Source: CAVQZC01 sp963718315
GTDB taxonomy: Bacteria; Actinomycetota; Thermoleophilia; Gaiellales; JAICJC01
DNA length: 64,000 bases
Reading direction: 5' to 3'
Assembly (NCBI GenBank): GCA_963718315.1
Contig: CAVQZC010000010.1
Location: 248,001 to 312,000, forward strand
The translations under genes and the position numbers were made by a program. The notes below the pieces were generated by a model. It was not told the origin of the DNA. It saw only the letters and a list, made by a program, of their open reading frames with translations, and made no database searches. Positions 54,783-62,719 of the stretch are shown here, one piece after another; the stretch's first letter is position 1; each line of letters starts with the position of its first letter.

Positions 54783-55523
54783 GGCTGCTGATGATGGTAG
54801 GCGTCGTCGGCCATCGACAGCATGCCCTGGGCAAGCTGCTCGAGCTCCAGCGACACTTCCAGCGAGCTGTCGGCCGAGCGGTCGATCAGCTTGCGCGTCA
54901 CCTCGAGCGCGGTCCGCGGCTGCTGCGCGAGGGTGCGCGCCCACTCCAGAGCCGCCTGCTCGGCCTGCCCCTCGTCGACGACGCGGTTGACGATTCCCAG
55001 CTCCAGCGCCCGGTCAGGCCCGAACCGCTCACCGAGCAAGATCAGCTCCTTGGCCCGGGCGACACCGATCAAGCCGCGTCAGCCGGGTCAGGCCGCCCGC
55101 ACTGGGGAGGATGCCGAGCGACACCTCGGGGAAGCCGAAGCTCGCGGTGCTGTCGCAGACCCGGAGGTCAGCGGAGAGCGCCAGCTCCAGGCCGCCGCCG
55201 ATGGCGTAGCCTGAGATGGCGGCGATCGAGGGTTGCGGCAGCGCAGGCAGCGCCTCCCAGATCCTCCCCGGGCCGCGGTAGTAGCGCAGCGTGTCGGCTG
55301 GGCTGGGGTCCCGGAACTCGCTGAGGTCGGCTCCGGCGGAGAAGGCCCGCCCCGACCCGGCGATCACCACCACCGCGGCCTCGGAAACCGCGTCGGAGGC
55401 CAGCGCGGTGAGCAGCTGCCCGCACAGCTCCTCGGACAGGGCGTTCAGCTTGGCCTCCCGCGTCAGGCGGACGAGGCATACGTCTTCGTGCTGTTCGATA
55501 CGTACGAGGGCGTCGCCGGTCAT
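54779..55523 (-). CDS. Enoyl-CoA hydratase/isomerase (one-base frameshift near 55075)
   Basis: About 247 aa with one extra base near 55075. Crotonase fold: VCLVRLTREAKLNALSEELC (residues 15-34), oxyanion hole SGRAFSAGADLSEF and IGGGLELALSADLRV, then FGFPEVSLGILPSAGG where Glu of SFGFPEV is the catalytic position, and C-terminal GIVNRVVDEGQAE. Acts in fatty or aromatic acyl-CoA breakdown. TAGCGT lies 7 nt before the ATG. GTGA couples it to the SDR. Confidence 0.85.
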
Positions 55524-55530
55524 CGCCGCG

Positions 55531-55536
55531 ACGCTA
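55531..55536 (-). promoter_or_regulatory. -10 box of leaderless enoyl-CoA hydratase gene
   Basis: TAGCGT on the minus strand, 7 nt from the ATG at 55523; no ribosome site. Confidence 0.45.
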
Positions 55537-55616
55537 CCAGAACGCCCAGCGACGCCGCCGCAAGACCGGTTGACGGCATATTCAGACGGCAAACGTTACT
55601 GCCGATACACACTCAT

Positions 55617-56642
55617 ATGCAGGCCCCCCGCCGCTCCCAGGAGCGCGACCGGCGCGAGCTTGAGATTCTCCACCGCGTCGCACTCACCCTGTCCGCGACG
55701 CTGTCGTTCGACGACGTGCTGACCGCGCTCGCGCGCGAGCTCGTGTTCGGCGTCGAGCGTGCCTGTGAGTGCGCGATCTCGGTCTGGGAGCCGGAGCACG
55801 ACCACCTGGTGGACAAGGCGGTGTTCACCGTCCACGGCACGCCGACCTGGCCGGAAGGGCCCGTGCACACGCCCCTCGAGGAGTTCCGGGAAACCCGCCG
55901 GATGCTGAAACGCGGCACCGGCTACCTCGAGTACCGGATCTGCGACCCGGCCCTGCGGGCCGCAGATCGGGAGGTGCTGGACGCCTGGGGCTGGCGGTCG
56001 GTGATCGAGCTGCCGCTGGTCGTCGAGGGCGCGTCGGTGGGCCTGATCGAGGTCGCCGACTACAAGTCGGCCCGCTCGTGGTCTGCCCGTGATGTCGCCT
56101 TCTCGCGGACGATCGCGAGCCAGGCTGCGATGGCCGTGCGCAACGCCCAGCTCTACGAGGACCTGCAGCTGCGCGCCGATCGCGACTCGCTGACCGAGCT
56201 GCTCAACCACCGCGCGTTCTACGACCGGCTGGAGGCCGAGCTGGCCCGCGCCTGCCGGTCGGGCGGCTGCGTCGCGGCGGTGGTGATCGACCTCGACGAC
56301 TTCAAGGCCCTCAACGACTCACGCGGCCACCTGGTCGGCGACACCCTGCTGCGCGAGGCGGCTGCCGCCCTCGCCGGCACCTCCCGCGAGGGCGACGTGA
56401 TCGGGCGGGTCGGCGGTGACGAGTTCGCATTCATCCTGCCCGGCGCCGACGCCGTCCAGGCGGAGTTCATGGTGCGGCGGATCCTGGCCGCGCTGATCTC
56501 CGGCCCAGGCGTATCCGCGTCGGCAGGCGTCGCAGTCGCCGAATCCGGCGAGTTCGACCCGCTCACGGTGATGGGCCGTGCCGACGCCTCGCTGCTGGCC
56601 GCCAAGCGGGGCGGCAAACGAACCCTGCGCCTGTCTGCCTGA
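55617..56642 (+). CDS. GAF-GGDEF diguanylate cyclase (copy 1)
   Basis: 341 aa. N-terminal helix RDRRELEILHRVALTLSATL (residues 11-30), GAF domain (about 30-170), GGDEF domain with VGGDEFAFIL (motif at 266-270) and an intact inhibitory I-site RxxD (R257-D260) five residues before it. Makes c-di-GMP, switched by a small ligand or redox signal bound in the GAF. Followed 3 nt later by a paralogue. TTGACG at 55570 may be a -35 box. Confidence 0.9.
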   Translation: MQAPRRSQERDRRELEILHRVALTLSATLSFDDVLTALARELVFGVERACECAISVWEPEHDHLVDKAVFTVHGTPTWPEGPVHTPLEEFRETRRMLKRGTGYLEYRICDPALRAADREVLDAWGWRSVIELPLVVEGASVGLIEVADYKSARSWSARDVAFSRTIASQAAMAVRNAQLYEDLQLRADRDSLTELLNHRAFYDRLEAELARACRSGGCVAAVVIDLDDFKALNDSRGHLVGDTLLREAAAALAGTSREGDVIGRVGGDEFAFILPGADAVQAEFMVRRILAALISGPGVSASAGVAVAESGEFDPLTVMGRADASLLAAKRGGKRTLRLSA

Positions 56643-56645
56643 CCG

Positions 56646-57677
56646 ATGAAGCCTCCCAGCCGCCAACCCCGCGCCGAGCGCGACCGCCGAGAGCTGGAGG
56701 TGCTCCACCGGCTGGCCGTTGAGCTACCGCAGTCCCTGACCGTCGCCGGCGTCATGGATACGCTCTCCCGGGAGCTCACCCACTCGGTCGACCGAGCTGA
56801 GGAATGCACGATCTCGTCGTGGAACGAGCAGGCCGATGAGCTCACCATCCTCTCGTCGTACGGACGCGAGGGCGGGATCGACCCGACGTGGTGCGGCGTC
56901 GCCTACCCGCTGTCGAAGTGGCCGCGCAGCCGGGAGCTGTTGCGCACCGGCGGATCGCACCTCACCTACCGCATCAGCGACCCCGAGTTCGACGACACGC
57001 TTCGCTGCGAGCTCCGCGACTGGCAGTGGTACTCCTGGCTGGCGCTGCCGCTCTCGGTGGAGGGGCGTTCCGTCGGCCTGATCGAGGTCGCCGACTACCG
57101 GTCATCCCGGGCCTGGGCCCGCCGCGACATCTCGTTCTGCCAGACGATCGCCGGCCAGGCCGCGATGGCGGTGCGCAACGCGCAGCTCTACGAGGATCTC
57201 GCGCGACGCGTCGACCACGACTCGCTGACCGGGCTGCTCACGCACGGAGCGTTCTACAAGCGCCTGGGTGAGGAGATCGCCCGCGCCGGACGGGACGGCA
57301 CCCCGGTAACGCTGCTGGCGATCGACCTCGACGATTTCAAGGCGGTCAACGACCGCGATGGCCACCTGGCGGGTGACCGCACCCTGCGCATGGTTGCGGA
57401 CGTGCTCCGCGAGGGCACCCGGGTCAGCGACGTGATCGGCCGCCTGGGAGGCGACGAGTTCGCCGTCGCGATTCCCGAGCCGACGGCCGTGGCGGCCGAG
57501 GTCGCCGCGCGCATCAACACCCAGCTGCTGGCCAAGGTCGGCCTCTCGGCGTCGATCGGCGTCGCCGAGCTGACCGATGCCGTCGGCGACGCCGCCGAGC
57601 TGGTCGACCGCGCGGACAAGCTGCTGCTCGAGGTCAAGCGCTCGGGCAAGCGCGGCTTCCGGCTGTGGGCCGCCTAG
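56646..57677 (+). CDS. GAF-GGDEF diguanylate cyclase (copy 2)
   Basis: 343 aa. Same layout and clear sequence relation to the gene before it (RDRRELEVLHRLA, VGLIEVADYRSSRAW, AMAVRNAQLYEDL). GGDEF motif at 268-272 and I-site R259-D262 are intact. The GAF portions differ more than the cyclase portions, so the two copies probably respond to different signals. Start ATG 3 nt after copy 1 stop. Confidence 0.9.
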   Translation: MKPPSRQPRAERDRRELEVLHRLAVELPQSLTVAGVMDTLSRELTHSVDRAEECTISSWNEQADELTILSSYGREGGIDPTWCGVAYPLSKWPRSRELLRTGGSHLTYRISDPEFDDTLRCELRDWQWYSWLALPLSVEGRSVGLIEVADYRSSRAWARRDISFCQTIAGQAAMAVRNAQLYEDLARRVDHDSLTGLLTHGAFYKRLGEEIARAGRDGTPVTLLAIDLDDFKAVNDRDGHLAGDRTLRMVADVLREGTRVSDVIGRLGGDEFAVAIPEPTAVAAEVAARINTQLLAKVGLSASIGVAELTDAVGDAAELVDRADKLLLEVKRSGKRGFRLWAA

Positions 57678-57687
57678 CAAAGTGCGT

Positions 57688-57705
57688 GGACCGAATTTCC
57701 GGTCC
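57688..57705 (+). terminator. Hairpin after the GGDEF pair
   Basis: GGACCG (57688-57693), AATTTC, CGGTCC (57700-57705), 11 nt beyond the stop of copy 2. No T-run follows, so only a weak intrinsic terminator. Confidence 0.35.
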
Positions 57706-57809
57706 GTCACCAGCCGATCACCGAATCCCCGCAGCCTCTGGCTCTACACTTTCTCCGGGAAGCCGCAAACTGGAGGTGCACGATCCGCTGCCTGCTGCTT
57801 GATGCGACC

Positions 57810-58310
57810 ATGCGACCGACGAGTCTCGTCTCGCGCGAGCGAGCCGTGACGCTGGTCGTCTGCGGCGACGCGCAGGTGATCGCGGAGGATCCCGAAGTCG
57901 TGTACCGCTCGCAGCACCTGCGCGTGGCCCTGCCCCTGATCCTGCAGGTGCCGGCCTACGTCGAACTGCGGCCGATCGTGAAGCGCAACGTGGTGCGCCG
58001 CGTGCTGTTCTGCCGCGACAACTGGCGCTGCTCGTACTGCGGCCGCGACGGCGGCCCGCGCGACCTCACCGTCGATCACGTGAAGCCGCTGTCGCGCGGC
58101 GGCGAGCACACCTGGGACAACGTGGTCTCGGCCTGCCGGCGCTGCAACCACCGCAAGGGCAACCGGCTCCCCTACGAGGCCGGGATGTACCCGCGGGCAG
58201 TGCCGAAGGCGCCCGACATGGTGCAGGTGGCCTGGGCCGGCCGGCTCACGCACCCGCTGCAACGCCAATACGTCGCAGCCTGGCACCGCGTGCCGGAAGC
58301 CGTCCTCTAG
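57810..58310 (+). CDS. HNH endonuclease
   Basis: 166 aa from ATG 57810. Zinc ribbon CRDNWRCSYCGRDGGPRDLT and HNH core DHVKPLSRGGEHTWDNVVSAC then CRRCNHRKGNR. N-terminal half resembles the common stand-alone actinobacterial HNH proteins. In-frame residues upstream of the ATG (IRCLLLDAT) also look coding but lack a start; a one-base error near 57780 would join them to GTG 57776, which has GGAGG nearby. Function is likely a general nicking or phage-defence nuclease; no methylase partner. Confidence 0.85.
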   Translation: MRPTSLVSRERAVTLVVCGDAQVIAEDPEVVYRSQHLRVALPLILQVPAYVELRPIVKRNVVRRVLFCRDNWRCSYCGRDGGPRDLTVDHVKPLSRGGEHTWDNVVSACRRCNHRKGNRLPYEAGMYPRAVPKAPDMVQVAWAGRLTHPLQRQYVAAWHRVPEAVL

Positions 58311-59176
58311 ACCGGGTCGACGACCGCTCGGCCGCGGAGCGCCTGCTGCATCTCCACGGCCGCCGGGCCGGGCGTGCCGTCGCCGATCTGCTGCCCGTCG
58401 ATCGAGGTCACCGGCATCACCTCGCGCACGCTGGAGGACGTGAACACCTCCTCGGCCGCCAGAACGCGCTCGATCGGGAACGCGTCCTCGAGCACCGCCC
58501 TGCCCCGCTCCTCCGCAGCCGCCAGCAGGCTGTCGCGGGTGACACCGGCCAGGATCCCGAGGTCGAGCGCAGGCGTGCACAGCATCTCGCCCTCCCGGAA
58601 CCACAGGTTTGAGGTTGGGCCCTCGAAGACCACGCCCTCGAGGGACAGGAAGATGGCATCGTCGGCCCCGCGCCGCCGCGCCTCGCGCTGGGCGGCCATG
58701 TTGACGGCATAGCTGGTCGACTTGACCCCGGGCAGCAGCCAGGGCGACGCGGCGCGCGCGTGGGCTCCGATCGCCAGCGGCAGCCCGGCCAGGGCGATGC
58801 CGGCGGCGCGCTGCTCCTCGAGTCCGTCCGGTAACGACGTGACCAGGGCGAACCCGACGCCGTAATCGTCGCCCTCCCGTCCCGCCGTCCAGACGACCCG
58901 CAGCACCGCGTCGGGTGCGGCCGCGGCCGTCACGGCCTCGCGGGCGAGGTGCGCCAGCGCCTCCCCGTCCGGCCAGGGCAGGTCGAGCACCTCGGCCGAC
59001 GCGGCCAGCCGCACGAGATGGTCTTCGAGGCGGAACGGCAGGCCGCCGTAGATCCGCATCGTCTCGAACGCGGCCCGCCCCCGGAGCACGCCCTCGTCAT
59101 CGGCGTGCAGCCACGGCTTGCTGGGATCGACGACGCCATGGCCGAGCACGGCCAGCGCCAGCGCCGCCCCGGTCAC
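58307..59176 (-). CDS. Class IV aminotransferase (branched-chain aminotransferase or aminodeoxychorismate lyase)
   Basis: 289 aa. PLP fold-type IV: HADDEGVLRGRAAFETMRIY (residues 25-44), Schiff-base lysine in PGVKSTSYAVNMAAQREARR, FEGPTSNLWF, and GVTRDSLLAAAEE. Either IlvE-like (last step of Leu/Ile/Val) or PabC-like (folate). It ends the leucine pathway if IlvE. GTG start overlaps the flavoprotein stop. Stop overlaps the HNH stop. Confidence 0.78.
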   Translation of the reverse strand: MTGAALALAVLGHGVVDPSKPWLHADDEGVLRGRAAFETMRIYGGLPFRLEDHLVRLAASAEVLDLPWPDGEALAHLAREAVTAAAAPDAVLRVVWTAGREGDDYGVGFALVTSLPDGLEEQRAAGIALAGLPLAIGAHARAASPWLLPGVKSTSYAVNMAAQREARRRGADDAIFLSLEGVVFEGPTSNLWFREGEMLCTPALDLGILAGVTRDSLLAAAEERGRAVLEDAFPIERVLAAEEVFTSSSVREVMPVTSIDGQQIGDGTPGPAAVEMQQALRGRAVVDPV

Positions 59177-59781
59177 CCGCCCTCCGGCGGTCGTGCCGGG
59201 TCGCCCTCTGGGAGCACGTCACTCGCCCAGTCGGTGCGCTTCCAGTCCGGAACCGGGGTCTCGCACTGCCGGTGAGGGACGAACCGCGACCGCTCGACCA
59301 GCTCCATCCGGTGGATGTAGCGGGAGCAGTTGGGGTAGATCCGCGTCGCCTCCACCCGCACGACGAACTGCGCCTCGGGGTACTCGGCGACCAGCGGGTC
59401 GCCGGGCGTGATCGACGCCACGCCCTCCACCCGTAGCCGCTTGGGCGTGGTGAAGTCGATGAACAGCATCCCGACCCGCGGGTTGACGGACAGGTTCCCG
59501 ATCGACAGGTACATGCCGTTGCCGTCGTAGTTGGGGAAGCCGAGCGTGTGGTCGTCGAGCACGCGGACGAAGCCCGGGTCGCCGCCCTTGTAGCTGCAGG
59601 TGGGCTGGCCGTCGGGGTCGACGGTGGCCAGGAAGAACATGTCGGAGCCCTCGATCAGCGCCCGATCGCCCTCGTCGAACGCGACCGTCGTGAGGAACCG
59701 GTCCTCCAGCCGGTCGGCCAGGCGCCGAGTGTCGTAGCGGTCCTGGAACTGCCGGTTGCCATCGTGATAGAAGCCAGTCAC
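59173..59781 (-). CDS. Pyridoxamine 5'-phosphate oxidase-like FMN flavoprotein
   Basis: 202 aa from GTG with AGGAGG upstream. Split-barrel fold: FFLATVDPDGQPTCSYKGGD (residues 49-68), LGFPNYDGNGMYLSIGNL, VGMLFIDFTTPKRLRVEG. The pattern of PNPOx-like enzymes that reduce cofactors or use FMN/F420. Not the housekeeping PdxH. First gene with the class IV aminotransferase. Confidence 0.82.
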   Translation of the reverse strand: MTGFYHDGNRQFQDRYDTRRLADRLEDRFLTTVAFDEGDRALIEGSDMFFLATVDPDGQPTCSYKGGDPGFVRVLDDHTLGFPNYDGNGMYLSIGNLSVNPRVGMLFIDFTTPKRLRVEGVASITPGDPLVAEYPEAQFVVRVEATRIYPNCSRYIHRMELVERSRFVPHRQCETPVPDWKRTDWASDVLPEGDPARPPEGG

Positions 59782-59814
59782 GTCCTCCTCGCGGCGAAAG
59801 GTTACTCCGTACGT

Positions 59815-59976
59815 CGGTGGTTCCGAATCCGCGTGCTGGCTGGGCGAGCGCGAATCCCAGCCTGGGGCCGGCCGCAGGGAGCGTGCGTGCTGGTGGCACG
59901 TGCGCTCCCCGTGGACGTCCCCAGGCGACGGTTCGCGCCGCAGCGCGGCCAGCCCCGCGCGGATTCGGAATCACCG
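59815..59976. repeat. 162-bp imperfect palindromic element (MITE-like or structured RNA)
   Basis: Terminal arms 59815-59833 and 59958-59976 are 19-bp inverted repeats with one mismatch. Inner arms continue the fold: 59835-59840 with 59948-59953, 59848-59854 with 59932-59938, 59860-59867 with 59919-59926, 59877-59883 with 59903-59909 and 59886-59890 with 59896-59900, closing on a 5-nt loop. All centre on about 59893-59896. The element fills almost all of the space between the divergent FMN flavoprotein and RNase H genes and holds no gene. Confidence 0.7.
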
Positions 59977-59979
59977 ACT

Positions 59980-59992
59980 TAGACTGCGCGGG
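59980..59992 (+). promoter_or_regulatory. -10 box of leaderless rnhA
   Basis: TAGACT (59980-59985) with 7 nt to GTG 59993, 3 nt outside the palindromic element. Confidence 0.5.
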
Positions 59993-60445
59993 GTGGGTGA
60001 CGAGCCGAGAACTGTGGAGCTGTGGGCGGACGGCGCCTGCTCCGGGAATCCGGGGCCGGGCGGCTGGGCCGCGATCCTGCGCTGCGACGGGCACGAGCGC
60101 GAGCTGTCCGGCGGGGAGCCGCAGACCACCAACAACCGGATGGAGCTGCGCTCGGTGATCGAGGGCCTGCGGGCACTGACCCGGCCCGTGCACGTGATCG
60201 TCCACACGGATTCCTCGTACGTCGAGCGGCCGTTCACCGACGGCTGGCTCGACTCGTGGCAGCGCAACGGCTGGCGCACCAAGGACAAGAAGGACGTCAA
60301 GAACCGCGAGCTGTGGGAGGAGCTGCTGGCGCTGACGCAGCAGCACCAGGTCGAGTTCAAGCGGGTCAAGGGGCACAGCGGGATCGAGCTGAACGAGCGC
60401 GTCGACGAGCTCGCCGTGGCGGAGCGGGATCGCCAGCCACGATGA
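59993..60445 (+). CDS. rnhA: Ribonuclease HI
   Basis: 150 aa. Catalytic DEDD residues D13 (WADGACSGNPGPGGWA), E51 (RMELRS), D73 (HTDSSYV) and D138 (ERVDELA) with H128 (KGHSG). Cuts RNA in RNA-DNA hybrids. GTG start 7 nt after TAGACT. Stop overlaps the methyltransferase start (ATGA). The palindromic element is its immediate upstream neighbour. Confidence 0.95.
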   Translation: MGDEPRTVELWADGACSGNPGPGGWAAILRCDGHERELSGGEPQTTNNRMELRSVIEGLRALTRPVHVIVHTDSSYVERPFTDGWLDSWQRNGWRTKDKKDVKNRELWEELLALTQQHQVEFKRVKGHSGIELNERVDELAVAERDRQPR

Positions 60446-61160
60446 CGTTCTCGTCGCGCAAGCAGCATGCCCGCGGCCTGTTCGCCGGGATCGCCGGCGA
60501 CTACGACCAGTGGGCACAGACGCTCTCGTTCGGGCAGGACGCGCGCTGGCACGACGAGCTGGTCGGCCTGGCTGCGGCTCCCCGAGGACGCGCTGGTCGC
60601 GGACGTTGCGACCGGCACGGGAGCCATAGCCATCGCGCTCGCCCGCTGGCACGGCTGCCGCGTGATCGGGATCGACCAGAGCGCCGAGATGCTGGCCCGG
60701 GGCGCCGAGCGCGTTCGCGACGGCCGGCCTGGCGTCGCGGATCGAGCTACGGGAGGGCGAGGCCGAGCGGCTCCCGCTCGAGGACGAGTCGGTGGACGCC
60801 CTGGTGCACAGCTACCTGCTCCGCTACGTGGACGACCCCGCGGCGGTGCTCGCCGAGCTGGCCCGGCCGATCCGCCCCGGCGGCACCATGGCCTCGCTGG
60901 AGTTCGGTGTTCCGGAGGGCGAGTGGTACCCCTGGTGGTGGGCCTGGACGCGAATCGGCCTGCCGGCCGGAGGCCTGATCGCCGGCGAGGGCTGGTACGA
61001 GACCGGCCGCTTCCTCGGCCCCAGCATCGAGGGCTTCTGGCACGAGTGGCCGATGCAGCGGCTGTGCGCAGCGTGGGTCGACGCAGGGCTGGAGTCGGTC
61101 CGCGTCCGGCGGCTGAGCGTGGGCGGCGGCGTGATCATGCAGGCCACGAAGGCCGGGTAA
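60442..61160 (+). CDS. Class I SAM-dependent methyltransferase (UbiE-like; two frameshifts)
   Basis: About 238 aa when extra bases near 60575 and 60735 are removed. FAGIAGDYDQWAQTLSFGQD near the start is the UbiE-type motif; SAM-binding ADVATGTGAIAIALA then GIDQSAEMLARGAE; DESVDALVHSYLLRYV, and C-terminal RRLSVGGGVIMQATKAG. Quinone-ring or small-molecule methylation is likely; not certain to be menaquinone synthesis. Both frames are homologous at the joins. Confidence 0.8.
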
Positions 61161-61204
61161 TCTCCCGGTCGTCCTTCGCCCGAACTCATGATCGAGGAGC
61201 GCGC

Positions 61205-61591
61205 ATGCCCGCCGTCCGCCTGTCCGACCATCCCGTCGTCGCCACCGAATACGGCCGCTGGCAGCCGCTGAACGAGCCGCTCGGCGTGACCGGCTTCGGC
61301 ATCAACGCCATCGTCTGCGACCCGGGCGAGGAGTTCGACATCGAGCACACCGAGGAGGACTCCGGTCAGCAGGAGGCCTACATCGTGGTCGCCGGAGCGC
61401 GCGGTGTTCACGGTTGACGGCGAGGAGATCGAGGCGCCGGCCGGCACCATCGTCTCCATCACGAACCCGTCGGCGGCTGCGCAGCTACCGGGCCTCGGCG
61501 CCGGGGACGCGGATCGTCTGCGTGGGCGGCGCACCCACGGGCGAGCCCGGTCGACTTCGGCACCTGGATCACCGAGGCAGCCGCCGGCTGA
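61205..61591 (+). CDS. Cupin-domain protein (three frameshifts)
   Basis: About 127 aa after removing extra bases near 61398, 61480 and 61555. Single cupin barrel: GFGINAIVCDPGEEFDIEHTEE (about residues 30-51) holds the metal ligands in the His-Glu pattern, QQEAYIVVAG and FTVDGEEIEAPAGTIVSI continue, ending FGTWITEAAAG. The family includes dioxygenases and sugar epimerases; no substrate can be given. Three shifts in 387 nt is the highest density in the window. Confidence 0.65.
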
Positions 61592-62719
61592 TCACGAGCA
61601 GAACCCGCTCGCGACAGCGATCAGGGCCTCTGTGACGCGGTCGACCTGCGCAAGATCGACCCACTCCTCGGCGGCGTGTGCGCCGGCGCCGCCGGCACCG
61701 AAGATCACGGTCGGGATGCCGGCCGCCGAGAACACGGCGGAGTCGGCCCAGAAGGGGACGCCGACCATCTCGATGTCGGCGCCGAGGGCGGCCTTGCAGG
61801 CCTCCACGATCGGCTCGTCGAGGCCGGTTCCCAGCGGCGGGCGCTCCAGGGTGGTGAGAAGCGTGGCCCGGAACTGCGGGTCGGCGGCGGCGAGCCGGTC
61901 GAGGATCGCCTGCAGCTCCGCCTCGACGACCTCGCGCGACTCGCCGGGCAGCGTGCGCCGCTCCAGCTGCAGCACGCAGCGGTCGGGGTAGGTCGAGAGC
62001 TCGCGGCCGCCCTCGATCAACGAGGCATGCAGTGACCCGTGGCCCAGCAGCGGGTGTGCAGGGCGCGCGGCGAGGTCGGCGGACAGCGCCTCGATGCCGC
62101 CCAGCACGCGCCCGGCGTGGACGATCGCGTCGACGCCCTCGTCCGGCCGTGACCCGTGGGCGGCGACCCCGAAGACCTCGATCCGGTGCCAGGTGAAGCC
62201 CTTGTGGGCAACGGCGAGCCGGACGCGGTCACCGGTCGGCTCTGTCACGATCGCTGCGTCCGCCCACACCTCCTCGGCCAGAGCGTGGGCGCCGACGCTC
62301 GCGTACTCCTCGTCGCAGACCGCGGCCACGATCACGTCGCCGGCAAGGCCCAGCTCGACCGCGCGGGCGCCCGCGCACATGATCGCGGCCAGGCCCGCCT
62401 TCATGTCGTAGGCGCCCCGCCCGTACATGCGGTCGCCCTCGACACGCGGCGCCAGCGGATCGGTCATGCCCTCGTAGCCGACCGTGTCCAGGTGCGCGTT
62501 CAGCAGCAGCGAGCGGCCGCCGCCAACGCCGCGCGCCACTCCGACCACGTTCACGCGGCCGGGCGCCACCTCGGCGGTGCGCACGTCCAGCCCGCGCTCG
62601 GCCAGCCACTCCGCCACCTGAGCGCCGAGCGCGGCCTCGCCGGCGCCGCCGGGCACCAGGTCGGGGTTCACGGAGTCGGTCGCGACCAGTTCGGCAAGCA
62701 GCAGGCGTGGGTCGTCCAC
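61592..62719 (-). CDS. M20 peptidase (ArgE/DapE-like deacylase)
   Basis: 375 aa. Zinc residues HLDTVGYEG, DMKAGLAAIM, DEEYASVGAH, EPTGDRVRLAVAHKGF, GAGGAGAHAAEEWV. Dimerisation domain around HGSRPDEGVDAI. ArgE/DapE-type, acetylornithine or succinyl-diaminopimelate or related amides. GTG 62719 lies 52 nt inside the upstream lipoprotein gene and 6 nt after TAGCCT. Abuts the convergent cupin stop. Confidence 0.85.
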   Translation of the reverse strand: MDDPRLLLAELVATDSVNPDLVPGGAGEAALGAQVAEWLAERGLDVRTAEVAPGRVNVVGVARGVGGGRSLLLNAHLDTVGYEGMTDPLAPRVEGDRMYGRGAYDMKAGLAAIMCAGARAVELGLAGDVIVAAVCDEEYASVGAHALAEEVWADAAIVTEPTGDRVRLAVAHKGFTWHRIEVFGVAAHGSRPDEGVDAIVHAGRVLGGIEALSADLAARPAHPLLGHGSLHASLIEGGRELSTYPDRCVLQLERRTLPGESREVVEAELQAILDRLAAADPQFRATLLTTLERPPLGTGLDEPIVEACKAALGADIEMVGVPFWADSAVFSAAGIPTVIFGAGGAGAHAAEEWVDLAQVDRVTEALIAVASGFCS

